In this document: in pieces, positions 16,646 to 24,813 of the stretch
Numbering within the stretch: position 1 is the first letter of the stretch
Layout: every line of letters begins with the position of its first letter
Assembly: GCA_041547565.1 (NCBI GenBank)
Contig: JBFEUI010000021.1
Location: 1 to 32,725 of the forward strand
Reading direction: 5' to 3'
Source of the DNA: JBFEUI01 sp041547565
GTDB taxonomy: Bacteria > Pseudomonadota > Gammaproteobacteria > Thiohalomonadales > Thiohalomonadaceae
DNA length: 32,725 nt
Notes under the pieces: generated by a model
Databases searched by the model: none
Seen by the model: the letters and a program-made list of their open reading frames with translations, nothing else
Told to the model about the DNA's origin: nothing
Made by a program: the position numbers and the translations under genes

Positions 16646-17845
16646 TTATTCGCTGACCGGCTTGACCCGGCCGGCCGCCTCTTTGGCACGTGTGCGTGAC
16701 TCCTCCGCATCATCGCCGTAGGCGAGGGCCACCCCCATGCGGCGGCGCACAAAGGATTCCGGTTTGCCGAACAGTCGCAGCTCTGTTTGCGCTACCTGTA
16801 GTGCCTCATCGGTGTCTTCAAAGGCGATGCCCTTCTGCTCCATGCCGCCGTAGATGACGGCGCTGGCGCCGGGGCTGCGCAGTACGGTGGAGACCGGCAG
16901 GCCGAGGATGGCGCGGGCGTGCAGCTCGAATTCGTTTTGCCACTGGGTGACTAAGGTCACCATGCCGGTATCGTGGGGGCGGGGGCTGACCTCGCTGAAC
17001 CAGACCTCGTCGCCCTTGATAAACAGCTCGACCCCGAACAGGCCGCGACCGCCGAGATTCTCGGTGACCTTGTGTGCGATCTCCCGTGCCTTGTTCAGCG
17101 CTGCCGCGCTCATCGGCTGGGGTTGCCAGCTCTCGACATAGTCGCCCTGCTCCTGGCGATGGCCGATGGGTTCGCAGAAGAAGGTCTCCACCTCACCGCT
17201 CTCGCCGAAGGCGCGCACCGTGAGCAGGGTGATCTCGTAGTCGAAGTCGACCATCTGCTCGACGATAATGCGCCCGCGGTCGACACGGCCGCCGCTTTTG
17301 GCGTAGTCCCAGGCCTGCTGCACATCCTGCGGGCCGGTGACGGTCGACTGGCCCTTGCCCGAGGAGGACATCACCGGTTTGATGATGCAGGGGTAGCCCA
17401 CCTCGCTATCAATCGCTGTGACCATCGCCTCCAGGCTCTCGGCAAAGGCGTAGCGCGAGGTGGGCAGTCCCAGCTCCTCGGCGGCCAGACGCCGGATCCC
17501 CTCGCGGTTCATGGTCAGCCGGGTGGCGCGGGCGGTGGGGATCACCCCGGCCAGGCCGTCCGCTTCGATCTGTGCCAGCATGTCGGTGGCGATGGCCTCG
17601 ATCTCCGGCACGATAAGCTGCGGACGCTCCTGTTCCACCAGTGCGCGCAGCGCCTCCCCGTCGGCCATGTTGATGACGTGGGCGCGGTGGGCGACCTGGT
17701 GGCCCGGTGCGTTGGCGTAGCGGTCCACCGCAATCACCTCGACCCCGAGTCGCTGCAGGGCGATGATGACCTCCTTGCCCAGTTCGCCGCTGCCGAGCAG
17801 CATGACGCGGGTGGCGGAGGGGGAGAGCGGTGTTCCGATTTTCAT
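16646..17845 (-). CDS. purT: Formate-dependent phosphoribosylglycinamide formyltransferase (GAR transformylase 2)
   Basis: The 399-residue ATP-grasp enzyme is collinear with E. coli PurT (392 residues). The N-terminal GAR-binding part has VMLLGSGELGKEVIIALQRL and VDRYANAPGHQVAHRAHVIN, followed by PEIEAIATDML. The ATP-grasp region has YPCIIKPVMSSSGKGQS and the metal site LFGVELFIKGDEVWFSEVSP, then RPHDTGMVTLVTQ. It makes formyl-GAR from GAR, formate and ATP in purine synthesis, bypassing the folate-dependent PurN. The ATG at 17845 is preceded by AGGACAGGCAG. No other purine gene is adjacent. A weak inverted repeat CATGCCC/GGGCATG lies upstream at 17928-17955 and could be regulatory. Confidence 0.96.
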   Translation of the reverse strand: MKIGTPLSPSATRVMLLGSGELGKEVIIALQRLGVEVIAVDRYANAPGHQVAHRAHVINMADGEALRALVEQERPQLIVPEIEAIATDMLAQIEADGLAGVIPTARATRLTMNREGIRRLAAEELGLPTSRYAFAESLEAMVTAIDSEVGYPCIIKPVMSSSGKGQSTVTGPQDVQQAWDYAKSGGRVDRGRIIVEQMVDFDYEITLLTVRAFGESGEVETFFCEPIGHRQEQGDYVESWQPQPMSAAALNKAREIAHKVTENLGGRGLFGVELFIKGDEVWFSEVSPRPHDTGMVTLVTQWQNEFELHARAILGLPVSTVLRSPGASAVIYGGMEQKGIAFEDTDEALQVAQTELRLFGKPESFVRRRMGVALAYGDDAEESRTRAKEAAGRVKPVSE

Positions 17846-18120
17846 GGCTGCCTGTCCTGTAAACAGTTTTTGTGGGGCGGCTATTGTAGCGCGTCACGAA
17901 AAGTTCAATAAACTGCAAACGCACTGTCATGCCCGGCTGGAATAACGTGGGCATGGAAACTCCGTAGCCCCTCCCCTGGTCAGTGAACGGCAAACCGGTA
18001 GACTGTGTATCGCTGTGGTAAGCAAAACCTGTGAACGGCGTTGCCCATGTCCTGCAGCGCATGGCTGGCGCTTTGGCGCAGCGCGGTCACACCCTGCAAC
18101 TGTTCCCGTAGCTGCAGGGG

Positions 18121-19983
18121 CTACCAGCCGCCACCGCCGCCGCCACCGCCCCCTCCGCCGGAGGAGCCGCCGCCCCCGCTGCCGGAGCTGGAGCCGGGGG
18201 CGTGGGAGGCCGAGGAGATGGCGCTGCCCAGCGATGAGCCGAGTTCACTGCTGAAATCCGCAGCGCCCAGGTTGTGCCAGTGGTGGCCGCTGTACCAGCC
18301 CGGCGCGTAACCGCCTGAAACTGTCGCCTTGGCCAGTATATCGTTGAACTGCTCCGACCATTCCTGTTCGACATCCAGCGCCAGCGCATAGGGCAGATAC
18401 TGTTCGTACAACTCCACCGTTTTCTCCGGCGGGTGCAGGGTGGCGAGCCGCTCCTGCTCGGCGGTGGCCAGGTACATGCGGAAGCCCTCAATTTCGTCCA
18501 TCACCTTGCGACCGCGCCGGGTGGGGGCCTTCATCAGCACATAGAACAGGCCGTTGATGGCGATCAGCAGTGCAGCCAGCGCCACCACCCAGCCGCTGCT
18601 GACATCGGCCAGGGCAAACAGGCCAAACAGTTCGAAGAAACCGAAGACGATGACAAACAGGATCTGGCGTGCCAGCCACAGGGCGGCAACGGCACCGCTC
18701 CAGAGGGAGAGCCAGAGGCAGAGGAACAGGAAGGCCGGAATTTCACTGGCGGCACTGATGCCGCTGCCGACAAGCACGGCGATGCTGAGCAGCAGGCCGC
18801 CGACAAGCACACCGCTGTTGGTGATGAAGTAGGCCTGGTGGTATTCAGCCTTGAGGCGTTTTTTGAATGCCTCAAGTGCCTTGCCGATACGCTGGTGGTT
18901 GCCTTGCTCCAGTTCCAAAACGCTGGTGTCGGCAAACAGCTTGCTGGCCAGGATTTTTTCACCAGGAGAGAGCCGTTGCATGCTGTGCCCTGTTTCCCTG
19001 ATCAGGCTATAGTCGCCGCCGTTGTCTGCAATGCTGTGGAAGCCCTTGACCGCCATATTGATTAGAGCCGAGGCCAGCACGCGGTTGTCGAACCCCATCT
19101 TCATCAGGTAGCGCATGGCGGCGGGGGAGAGTTTGTGCGGCGGTCGGAAGCGGGGAATGATGGTGCCGCGCTGCGGGTCGCGGCCCCGGTTGGACCAGGC
19201 CAGCAGGTAGTAGACCAGCAGCACGGCCAGCCCGCCGCCGGCGATCAATGCTCCGCTGTTATCCGAGAGGAAGTACCCGAGTTTTTCCGAACCGGTCGGC
19301 TCTGTGACGTGGCCCTTGGGCCAGCTCACAACGACGGTCAGCCCCTGGTAACGGTTTAGCGCACGGTTGGTGGCGATAGTCAGTTCACCGTAATCGTCGA
19401 AATAGACCTCGTAATTCTGGCCGCGAGCCCCCTGTGCACCGGTGTAGGCCTCGGCGCGGAGGGTGTCGGTGTCGACCGACGGCGGCAGGTGTACGGTGGC
19501 ACTGGCTTGATCGATGGGAAATTCCCAGCCGTTGCCGGTGACGTTCCAGTAAAGCTCGTCGTGATCGGCGAAGAAGCCGAGCTGGCGGCTGGTGCGGTAA
19601 CTGAAGCGGTAACTGTGTTCGCCCGGTGACAGGTAGACGTTGCCCTGGCCCATGTAGGTGCGGATGCCGTTGTCCCGCGCCTCGGTGTGAAACGGTTCAC
19701 TGTGTCCGTCTCGCTCGACCGAGAGCACCTCAAACCCGACCACATAGCGGTTGCCGAGGCGGTCGCGATAACGGGTGGGAAAGTCGCGGTAGATGCCGCG
19801 TTTGATCGCCTTACCCTCACTGCGTACCCGGATGGTTTCGGTTACGACCATGCTGCCGTCGGTGGCGATGCGGATGTCGCTGTGGAAGGCGAGGATGCGT
19901 TCATCGGCACGGACGCTGCTGCACAGGGAAATCAGGCACAGCATCACGCTGACGCCAAGCAGACGTCCGAGGCGTGGATTCAT
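18121..19983 (-). CDS. DUF2207 membrane protein with Gly-rich C-terminal tail
   Basis: The 620-residue protein starts with a signal peptide (hydrophobic VSVMLCLISLC, then SSVRADE; cleavage near residue 26). The extracytoplasmic DUF2207 domain follows, with RIATDGSMVVTETIRV, GIYRDFPTRYRDRLGNRYVV, and FFADHDELYWNVTGNGWEFP. A membrane helix lies near residues 250-265 (GALIAGGGLAVLLVYYLLAW), then a cytoplasmic segment, then a cluster of helices at about 395-500. The protein ends in Ser/Gly repeats and a run of glycines before Trp, a tail common in this family. Function is unknown; genes of this family very often follow lemA, as here. The ATG overlaps the lemA stop (ATGA), so translational coupling is likely. 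Confidence 0.9.
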   Translation of the reverse strand: MNPRLGRLLGVSVMLCLISLCSSVRADERILAFHSDIRIATDGSMVVTETIRVRSEGKAIKRGIYRDFPTRYRDRLGNRYVVGFEVLSVERDGHSEPFHTEARDNGIRTYMGQGNVYLSPGEHSYRFSYRTSRQLGFFADHDELYWNVTGNGWEFPIDQASATVHLPPSVDTDTLRAEAYTGAQGARGQNYEVYFDDYGELTIATNRALNRYQGLTVVVSWPKGHVTEPTGSEKLGYFLSDNSGALIAGGGLAVLLVYYLLAWSNRGRDPQRGTIIPRFRPPHKLSPAAMRYLMKMGFDNRVLASALINMAVKGFHSIADNGGDYSLIRETGHSMQRLSPGEKILASKLFADTSVLELEQGNHQRIGKALEAFKKRLKAEYHQAYFITNSGVLVGGLLLSIAVLVGSGISAASEIPAFLFLCLWLSLWSGAVAALWLARQILFVIVFGFFELFGLFALADVSSGWVVALAALLIAINGLFYVLMKAPTRRGRKVMDEIEGFRMYLATAEQERLATLHPPEKTVELYEQYLPYALALDVEQEWSEQFNDILAKATVSGGYAPGWYSGHHWHNLGAADFSSELGSSLGSAISSASHAPGSSSGSGGGGSSGGGGGGGGGGGW

Positions 19984-20519
19984 AATGTTATCTCCGGGGT
20001 GTCGCGAACCGTGGCCAGTTCCACTTCAAAATAGTCGGCCCTGGCAAAGGCGAACAGCCGGGCAACCAGGTTGCTGGGAAACGATTCGATCAGGACGTTG
20101 AGGTTGCGCACGGTACCGTTGTAGTAGCGCCGGGCGTACTGGATGTCTTCTTCCACCGTGCTGAGATTGTGCTGCAGGTTGAGGTAGCTCTGATCGGCCT
20201 GCAGTTGCGGGTAGGCCTCGGCGACGGCCAGCAGTTGGCGGATGTCCTGGCTAAGGCGGTTTTCCCCCTCGGCCTGGGCTAGCGGTTCGCTGGTCGGGCG
20301 ATTACGTATCGCTGTCAGGTGACTCAGCGTTTCGCTTTCGTATCGGGCATGGGCCTTTACGGCCTCGACCAGATTGGGGATCAGGCTGTGGCGCCGTTTG
20401 AGTTGCACCTCAATGCCGCTCCAGGCCTCTTTGACCAGGTGTTTGCGTTTGACCAGCCGGTTAAAGATGACAATCGCCCAGACGATGATCAGCGCGCAGG
20501 CAATAAGCAGGATATCCAT
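19980..20519 (-). CDS. lemA: LemA family protein
   Basis: The 179-residue product has the LemA layout: an N-terminal membrane helix (MDILLIACALIIVWAIVIFN), then a helical domain with KEAWSGIEVQLKRRHSLIPN, LVEAVKAHARYE, and the conserved RRYYNGTVRNLNVLIESFPS and NLVARLFAF near the C-terminus. LemA proteins are membrane-anchored with a helical bundle on the outside; their biochemical role is unclear. The ATG at 20519 was chosen because it begins exactly at the helix; a frame extension of 25 codons upstream has no family character. It is the first gene of the lemA-DUF2207 operon and overlaps the next start by four bases. Confidence 0.93.
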   Translation of the reverse strand: MDILLIACALIIVWAIVIFNRLVKRKHLVKEAWSGIEVQLKRRHSLIPNLVEAVKAHARYESETLSHLTAIRNRPTSEPLAQAEGENRLSQDIRQLLAVAEAYPQLQADQSYLNLQHNLSTVEEDIQYARRYYNGTVRNLNVLIESFPSNLVARLFAFARADYFEVELATVRDTPEITL

Positions 20520-20550
20520 AATGGTATGTGTTGTTATTTCCAGAGTGTTT

Positions 20551-20578
20551 CTTATCACAGCCCGCCTTGGTGTGTCAT
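20551..20578 (-). promoter_or_regulatory. Candidate promoter of the lemA-DUF2207 operon
   Basis: On the minus strand ATGACA (20573-20578, five of six matches to TTGACA) and GATAAG (20551-20556, four of six to TATAAT) are 16 bases apart. This would give a leader of about 25 bases before the lemA ATG. Confidence 0.4.
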
Positions 20579-20606
20579 GTGGCGAGCGCTGCATGAGCGA
20601 TTAGAA

Positions 20607-20634
20607 TTAACAGTTAGAGGCCGGGCTTTATATA
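20607..20634 (+). promoter_or_regulatory. Candidate promoter of the hydrolase gene
   Basis: TTAACA (20607-20612, five of six) and TATATA (20629-20634, four of six) are 16 bases apart. The predicted start lies at about 20641, leaving a very short leader before the GTG at 20648, so the true start could be slightly different. Confidence 0.42.
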
Positions 20635-20647
20635 GTCAGGGGGGAGT

Positions 20648-21454
20648 GTGCGCGTTTTTGTATTGCTGATGCTCATCGGGTTGTTTCCCGCCGTTGCCGG
20701 GGCGGAAGCCCTGGTTCTGTTACAGGGCTACCTGGGCGAGGATGACCCCTGGCGCCGTAGCGGCGTGGCCCGGGAACTGGCCACGGCCGGTTGGCGTGAC
20801 GGTGGTCACCTGCACGTGGCCCCCTATGGCGTCCGTTCGACGGTGCCCGCTATGCCTGCCGGGCGAACCTTCTATACCGTGGTGCTCTCCTCGGAGGCCC
20901 CGCTGATGGCGCAGCTGCGCCAGCTGGAACCGATGATGGCCTATGTGCGTAGTCGACATGCCCACGAGAGCCTGCTGTTGGCCGGCCACTCTGCAGGGGG
21001 GGTACTGGGGCGGCTCTACATGGTGCACCATCCCGATGTGGCTATTTCCGCGTTAATCACCTTTGCCAGTCCGCACCTGGGCACCGAGACGGCGGAGCTG
21101 GGCCAGGCTATCGGGCAGAGCCCGCTCGGCTGGCTGGCCCCGCTGCTGGGTGCCGATACCCTCAACCGCTCGCAGGGGCTCTACCACGATCTGGGGCGTG
21201 AGCATCCCTCTAACCTGTTGTTCTGGCTGAATCGCCAGCCCCACCCGCCGGCCCGTTATATCTCGGTGGTGCGGCGTGAGAGCGGTTTTCCCCTGGCGAA
21301 CGACCTGGCGGTACCGGCCTGGAGCCAGGATATGAACCATGTGCCGGTACTGCAGGGCCGGGCGCGCGTGGTCTTTTCCGATGGCGGGCATAACCTCAAT
21401 CCAGGGGACGGTGTATTGCTGGTCAATCTGCTGCGCAGACTGCAGCGTTTGTGA
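20648..21454 (+). CDS. Exported alpha/beta hydrolase (lipase/esterase-like)
   Basis: The 268-residue product has a signal peptide (MRVFVLLMLIGLFPAVAGA, cleavage after residue 19) and then LVLLQGYLGEDDPWRRSG, the strand and oxyanion region of alpha/beta hydrolases. The nucleophile elbow GHSAGG places Ser115 in LLAGHSAGGVLGRLYMVHHP, followed by ALITFASPHLGTE, as in lipase and PGAP1-like enzymes. A likely catalytic His is in DGGHNLNPGD near the C-terminus. It should act in the periplasm or outside the cell on an ester of unknown identity. The start is a GTG preceded by a G-rich ribosome-binding sequence. It stands alone, divergent from lemA, and ends in its own hairpin terminator. Confidence 0.85.
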   Translation: MRVFVLLMLIGLFPAVAGAEALVLLQGYLGEDDPWRRSGVARELATAGWRDGGHLHVAPYGVRSTVPAMPAGRTFYTVVLSSEAPLMAQLRQLEPMMAYVRSRHAHESLLLAGHSAGGVLGRLYMVHHPDVAISALITFASPHLGTETAELGQAIGQSPLGWLAPLLGADTLNRSQGLYHDLGREHPSNLLFWLNRQPHPPARYISVVRRESGFPLANDLAVPAWSQDMNHVPVLQGRARVVFSDGGHNLNPGDGVLLVNLLRRLQRL

Positions 21455-21479
21455 GGCCGGTCTGGTCTTTGGTACATGC

Positions 21480-21507
21480 CAGCCTCAGTTAGTGAGAGGC
21501 TGTTTTT
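21480..21507 (+). terminator. Terminator of the hydrolase gene
   Basis: CAGCCTC (21480-21486) and GAGGCTG (21496-21502) form a seven-base-pair stem around a nine-base loop, followed directly by TTTTT. It lies 25 bases after the hydrolase stop and separates it from the peroxiredoxin promoter. Confidence 0.72.
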
Positions 21508-21557
21508 GCCGACAGCGCGTATCTTGAGGCGTTAAAACCAACTTTTTTGCTGTGGCA

Positions 21558-21609
21558 TTGACCCGGTTTTATTTTTCCCATAATATGCGCGGACATTTTG
21601 GACTAAGTC
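21558..21609 (+). promoter_or_regulatory. Promoter and possible operator of the peroxiredoxin gene
   Basis: TTGACC (21558-21563) and TAATAT (21581-21586) are 17 bases apart. Just after the predicted start lies the short inverted repeat GACT-A-AGTC (21601-21609), a position where a repressor could act. The regulator cannot be named from the sequence. Confidence 0.55.
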
Positions 21610-21648
21610 TAATACGAACCAACCATAATCTTTGAAGGAGTAACAACA

Positions 21649-22254
21649 ATGGGTGTACTGGTAGGCCGCGAGGCTCCCGACTTTACTGCAAATGCCGTAC
21701 TGGGCAGTGGCGAGATTGTTCCCGATTTCAACCTGAAAGAGACCATCAAGGACAAGTATGCCGTGGTCTTTTTCTACCCGCTGGATTTCACCTTCGTCTG
21801 TCCTTCCGAGCTGATCGCCTTTGATCACCGCCTGAATGAGTTCAAGAGCCGTGGTGTCGAGGTGATTGGTGTGTCCATTGATTCGCATTACACCCACAAC
21901 GCCTGGCGCAATACCGCCATCAACGACGGCGGTATCGGTGAGGTGAAATATCCGCTGGTCGCCGATATCAACCACGCTATCTGCCAGGCCTACGATGTTG
22001 AGCATCCTGCTGCCGGCGTCGCCTTCCGCGCCTCGTTCCTGATCGACAAGAGCGGCGTGGTACGCCACCAGGTGGTTAACGACCTGCCCCTGGGCCGCAA
22101 TATCGACGAGATGCTGCGCATGATCGATGCGCTGCAGTTTACCGAGGAGCACGGTGAAGTCTGCCCCGCGGGCTGGAACAAGGGTGATGCCGGCATGAAG
22201 GCTACCCCCGACGGTGTTGCCGACTACCTGGCCGAGCACTCAGAAGAGCTGTAA
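21649..22254 (+). CDS. Typical 2-Cys peroxiredoxin (AhpC/Prx1 family)
   Basis: The 201-residue enzyme reduces hydrogen peroxide and organic peroxides in the cytoplasm. The peroxidatic cysteine is Cys51 in YPLDFTFVCPSE and the resolving cysteine is Cys172 in EVCPAGW, the spacing of typical 2-Cys Prx. GGIG (residues 94-97) corresponds to the GGLG motif of over-oxidation-sensitive eukaryotic enzymes, but the matching C-terminal YF motif is missing (the end reads ADYLAEHSEEL), so a robust bacterial type is expected. The ATG at 21649 has GAAGGAG eight bases upstream. It is a single gene with its own promoter and terminator; no ahpF or thioredoxin gene is adjacent, so the reductant is unknown. The promoter region may bind a redox regulator. 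Confidence 0.96.
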   Translation: MGVLVGREAPDFTANAVLGSGEIVPDFNLKETIKDKYAVVFFYPLDFTFVCPSELIAFDHRLNEFKSRGVEVIGVSIDSHYTHNAWRNTAINDGGIGEVKYPLVADINHAICQAYDVEHPAAGVAFRASFLIDKSGVVRHQVVNDLPLGRNIDEMLRMIDALQFTEEHGEVCPAGWNKGDAGMKATPDGVADYLAEHSEEL

Positions 22255-22271
22255 GCCTGCCCCAGCATCGC

Positions 22272-22309
22272 AAAAAAGGCCGGACGGCGAATGCCGACCG
22301 GCCTTTTTT
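22272..22309 (+). terminator. Strong bidirectional terminator after the peroxiredoxin gene
   Basis: AAAAAAGGCCGG (22272-22283) pairs with CCGGCCTTTTTT (22298-22309), and an inner CGGC/GCCG stem closes the loop after one mismatch. A and T tracts flank both sides, so it can work in both directions. Confidence 0.92.
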
Positions 22310-22386
22310 GTTTGTGGCGCCACGTAGACAGGCGTGGAAAAAACAAATAATAATGAAAGTGAAGCTTGTGGGTGGGGGGATCTGCA

Positions 22387-22518
22387 GTGTTTAAACAAAC
22401 CAAAGAGTGTAGCGGTTCGTTCAGCTGTCGTTTCAAGGTGGTACTGTCGGTGGCGGTGTTGATTCTGGCAGCCGCCGTGCTGTTTATCATCTTTTTCGGT
22501 AAGCCCGAGGCCGTCTGA
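22387..22518 (+). CDS. Small single-helix membrane protein, 43 residues
   Basis: A GTG at 22387 with a GGGGGA sequence seven bases upstream opens a 44-codon frame. The product has a polar, basic N-terminus with two cysteines (MFKQTKECSGSFSCRFK) followed by one clear membrane helix (VVLSVAVLILAAAVLFIIFF, about residues 18-37) and a short GKPEAV tail. This would orient as an N-in single-pass inner-membrane protein. It is too short for standard gene-length cut-offs. It lies between the peroxiredoxin terminator and the convergent selU gene, with only 32 bases to the selU stop. No family is recognised; the good ribosome-binding site and helix make it more likely real than not. Confidence 0.55.
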   Translation: MFKQTKECSGSFSCRFKVVLSVAVLILAAAVLFIIFFGKPEAV

Positions 22519-22550
22519 TTCAAGGCAGCGATGCCGGGACATGGCCACGC

Positions 22551-23645
22551 TTACAGGCTGGCGATATACGCTCTGACCTCGTTCCCGTTGCCGCGGAATA
22601 CAATGCGCTCCCTGTTTTTTTCGATCTGGTAGTCGTACATCGGGTCGTAGTAGTCGGCCAGCAGGGTCCGTATCCAGCCCCGGTGCTGATTGGTCTCGCC
22701 GGATGTTGCCTGCCGTGCCAGATCGCTCTCCATCACCGCCCTGAGTTCCTTGTGGCGCACGCCGCCGAGGCGTTTTTTTATCTTGTCCAGGCTGCCGAGC
22801 AGGTACTCGGACCAGCGTGCAAAGCCGGCCTCCTCTCCGTACAGTGCCTGATATTCCGCCAGTGCGTCATGAATGTACTCCTGGTGGGTGATGTTGACGC
22901 GCTCCTCCAGTGAGACCTCCAGCAGTAGCAGCGGTGAGGCCTTCATTTTGTTGAAGAAGGGCTCCGGTATGGCGCGTGCACCGATGTTGCGCCCCTCGTC
23001 CTCCAGCAGCAACGGCGGGTTGCCCCGGGCGATGTGTTTGATCAGTGCGATGGAGAGGGCATTCTCAAAATCGGTCTGGTTCGGTTGCGGCCGGGCGCGG
23101 GGGCCGAAGGCGGAACCGCGGTGGTTGGCGAGCCCCTCCAGGTCGATGCTGTTGGACAGCGTATTGAGAAAGTGTGTTTTGCCCACCCCGGTCCTTCCAC
23201 CGACAAGATACATGGAGACGGATGCGGTGGAACGCTCCATCTCGTCGATAAGAAAGCGGCGCAGGGCCTTGTAGCCACCCTTGATGCGCGGGTAGAGAAT
23301 GCCGCTCTGCTCATACAGCCACTGCTGGCTGATCTTCGAGCGCATGCCGCCGCGCCAGCAAAACAGCACCCCCTGCGGGTGCTGGCGGGCGAAGTTCTCC
23401 CACTCACCGACACGGGCACGCTTGGTTTCGCCCTCTACCAGCTCGTGTCCCAGGTCAATGGCGGCGTCCTGCCCCAACTCCTTGTAGCGGATGCCGATCT
23501 CATGGCGTTCCTCATCGTTGATCAGCGGGTGGTTCTCGGCCAGCGGCAGGCTGCCCTTGTGGAACTCCACCGGCGCACGAACATCGAGCAGGGGTATATC
23601 CTCGATGAACAGGCGGCGGAAGTCCTCGATTTGCGGCAGTTCCAT
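22551..23645 (-). CDS. selU: tRNA 2-selenouridine synthase
   Basis: The 364-residue protein matches SelU/MnmH (YbbB). The N-terminal rhodanese domain includes LLDVRAPVEFHKGSLPLAEN and the catalytic Cys96 in FCWRGGMRS. A P-loop domain has GGRTGVGKT at residues 149-157 and LEDEGRNIGARAIPE. The enzyme replaces sulfur by selenium in the wobble 2-thiouridine of certain tRNAs through a geranylated intermediate, using selenophosphate. The selenium donor enzyme SelD is encoded just upstream with a four-base gap, so the pair forms an operon. All key motifs are present and the length agrees with E. coli (364 residues). The start at 23645 follows directly on selD, consistent with coupled translation. 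Confidence 0.96.
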   Translation of the reverse strand: MELPQIEDFRRLFIEDIPLLDVRAPVEFHKGSLPLAENHPLINDEERHEIGIRYKELGQDAAIDLGHELVEGETKRARVGEWENFARQHPQGVLFCWRGGMRSKISQQWLYEQSGILYPRIKGGYKALRRFLIDEMERSTASVSMYLVGGRTGVGKTHFLNTLSNSIDLEGLANHRGSAFGPRARPQPNQTDFENALSIALIKHIARGNPPLLLEDEGRNIGARAIPEPFFNKMKASPLLLLEVSLEERVNITHQEYIHDALAEYQALYGEEAGFARWSEYLLGSLDKIKKRLGGVRHKELRAVMESDLARQATSGETNQHRGWIRTLLADYYDPMYDYQIEKNRERIVFRGNGNEVRAYIASL

Positions 23646-23649
23646 GCGC

Positions 23650-24708
23650 TCACGCTACCGTGATCAGCGGGCCGTCGCCGCGTTCGTGCAACTCGCCCAG
23701 TGCTTCGAGTTCGAGACCGGCCTCCCTGGCGACAGCGTGAAACGCCGCTTCGCCTTCGGGCGTGACCGCCACCAGCAGGCCACCGGAGGTCTGCGGGTCA
23801 CAGAGTATCTGCTGTTGTTCCTCGCTAAGCGGCCCGATCTTGTGGCCGTAGCTGTCGAAGTTGCGCTGTGCGCCGCCGGGTGAACAGCCCATGGCGCGGT
23901 ACTCCTCGACGTGCTCGAGCTTCGGCACCGCATCGTAGTGGACGGTGGCGGCCACACCGCTGCCGTCGCAGATCTCGCTCAGGTGGCCGAGCAGGCCGAA
24001 ACCGGTGACGTCGGTCATCGCCTTGACCCCCTCCAGCTCGGCAAACCGGGCGCCGATGCTGTTGAGCTGGCACATGGTCTCCGGCGCCAGGCGCGCGTGT
24101 TCCGGCTTGAGCAGTTTCTTCTTCTGCGCCGTGGTGAGGATGCCGATGCCGATCGGCTTGGTCAGGTAGAGGCGGCAGCCGGGCGTTGCCGTATTGTTCT
24201 GTTTCAGGTTTTTGTTGTCGGCGATACCGGTGACAGCAAGGCCGAAGATCGGTTCGGGTGCATCGATGGAGTGGCCGCCGGCCAGGGGGATGCCGGCATC
24301 GGCACAGGCCTGGCGTCCGCCGTCGACCACCCTGCCCGCGGTGGCCATGTCCAGCTTGTCCAGCGGCCAGCCGAATATGGCAATGGCCATCAGCGGCGTG
24401 CCGCCCATGGCGTAGACGTCGCTGATGGCGTTGGTGGCTGCGATGCGGCCGAACTCGAAGGGGTCATCGACGATGGGCATGAAAAAGTCGGTGGTGCTGA
24501 TCACCGAACGGCCGTCGCCCAGGTCGAAGGCCGCAGCATCGTCCTTCGAGTCATTGCCGACCAGCAGGTTGGGGTGCGGTCCGAAGCTCAGCTCGCTCTT
24601 GAGGATCTGCTCCAATTGGCCCGGGGCGATCTTGCAGCCGCAGCCCGAGCCGTGGCTGTATTCGGTCAGGCGCACCGCTGCACTGGGGTAGTTCGTCATT
24701 TTTTCCAT
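23650..24708 (-). CDS. selD: Selenide, water dikinase (selenophosphate synthetase)
   Basis: The 352-residue enzyme makes selenophosphate from selenide and ATP. The N-terminal active-site loop is SHGSGCGCK with Cys23 as catalytic residue and Lys26, so this is the cysteine form, without selenocysteine. Other family blocks are visible: TTDFFMPIVDDPFEFGRIAA, NAISDVYAMGGTPLMAIAI, and DVTGFGLLGHLSEI, with FSPGGAQRN-like SPGGAQRNFDSYG near the end. It acts with SelU for tRNA selenation; no selA or selB is in the window, so selenoprotein synthesis cannot be judged. The ATG at 24708 has a weak ribosome-binding site; an in-frame ATG three codons later is an alternative. A hairpin with a T tract sits in its leader. 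Confidence 0.96.
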   Translation of the reverse strand: MEKMTNYPSAAVRLTEYSHGSGCGCKIAPGQLEQILKSELSFGPHPNLLVGNDSKDDAAAFDLGDGRSVISTTDFFMPIVDDPFEFGRIAATNAISDVYAMGGTPLMAIAIFGWPLDKLDMATAGRVVDGGRQACADAGIPLAGGHSIDAPEPIFGLAVTGIADNKNLKQNNTATPGCRLYLTKPIGIGILTTAQKKKLLKPEHARLAPETMCQLNSIGARFAELEGVKAMTDVTGFGLLGHLSEICDGSGVAATVHYDAVPKLEHVEEYRAMGCSPGGAQRNFDSYGHKIGPLSEEQQQILCDPQTSGGLLVAVTPEGEAAFHAVAREAGLELEALGELHERGDGPLITVA

Positions 24709-24742
24709 GGTGAGTCAGATAAAGGTGTAATCAGGGGAAATG

Positions 24743-24767
24743 AAAAACTGCCTATATGGGGGCAGCT
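24743..24767 (-). promoter_or_regulatory. Terminator-like hairpin in the selD leader
   Basis: On the minus strand AGCTGCC pairs with GGCAGTT (one G-U) around an eight-base loop and runs into a T tract. It lies between the predicted selD promoter and the selD start, so it could act as an attenuator; the stem is short. Confidence 0.35.
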
Positions 24768-24780
24768 ATCGTGGGCGCAT

Positions 24781-24809
24781 AGTATAAAGGGGATGGGATG
24801 GAATGAGAA
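24781..24809 (-). promoter_or_regulatory. Candidate promoter of selD-selU
   Basis: On the minus strand TTCTCA (24804-24809, four of six) and TATACT (24781-24786, five of six) are 17 bases apart, pointing at selD with a leader of about 65 bases. Confidence 0.5.
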
Positions 24810-24813
24810 TGCC

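Noticed and set aside
16973..17911. 312-residue plus-strand frame
   Set aside because: Antisense of purT, which has all its motifs.
17928..17955. CATGCCC/GGGCATG inverted repeat upstream of purT
   Set aside because: Seven-base arms with a 14-base loop and no T tract; too weak to call a terminator or a known operator.
18041..18310. Proline-rich plus-strand frame
   Set aside because: It is the complement of the Gly-rich tail of the DUF2207 protein.
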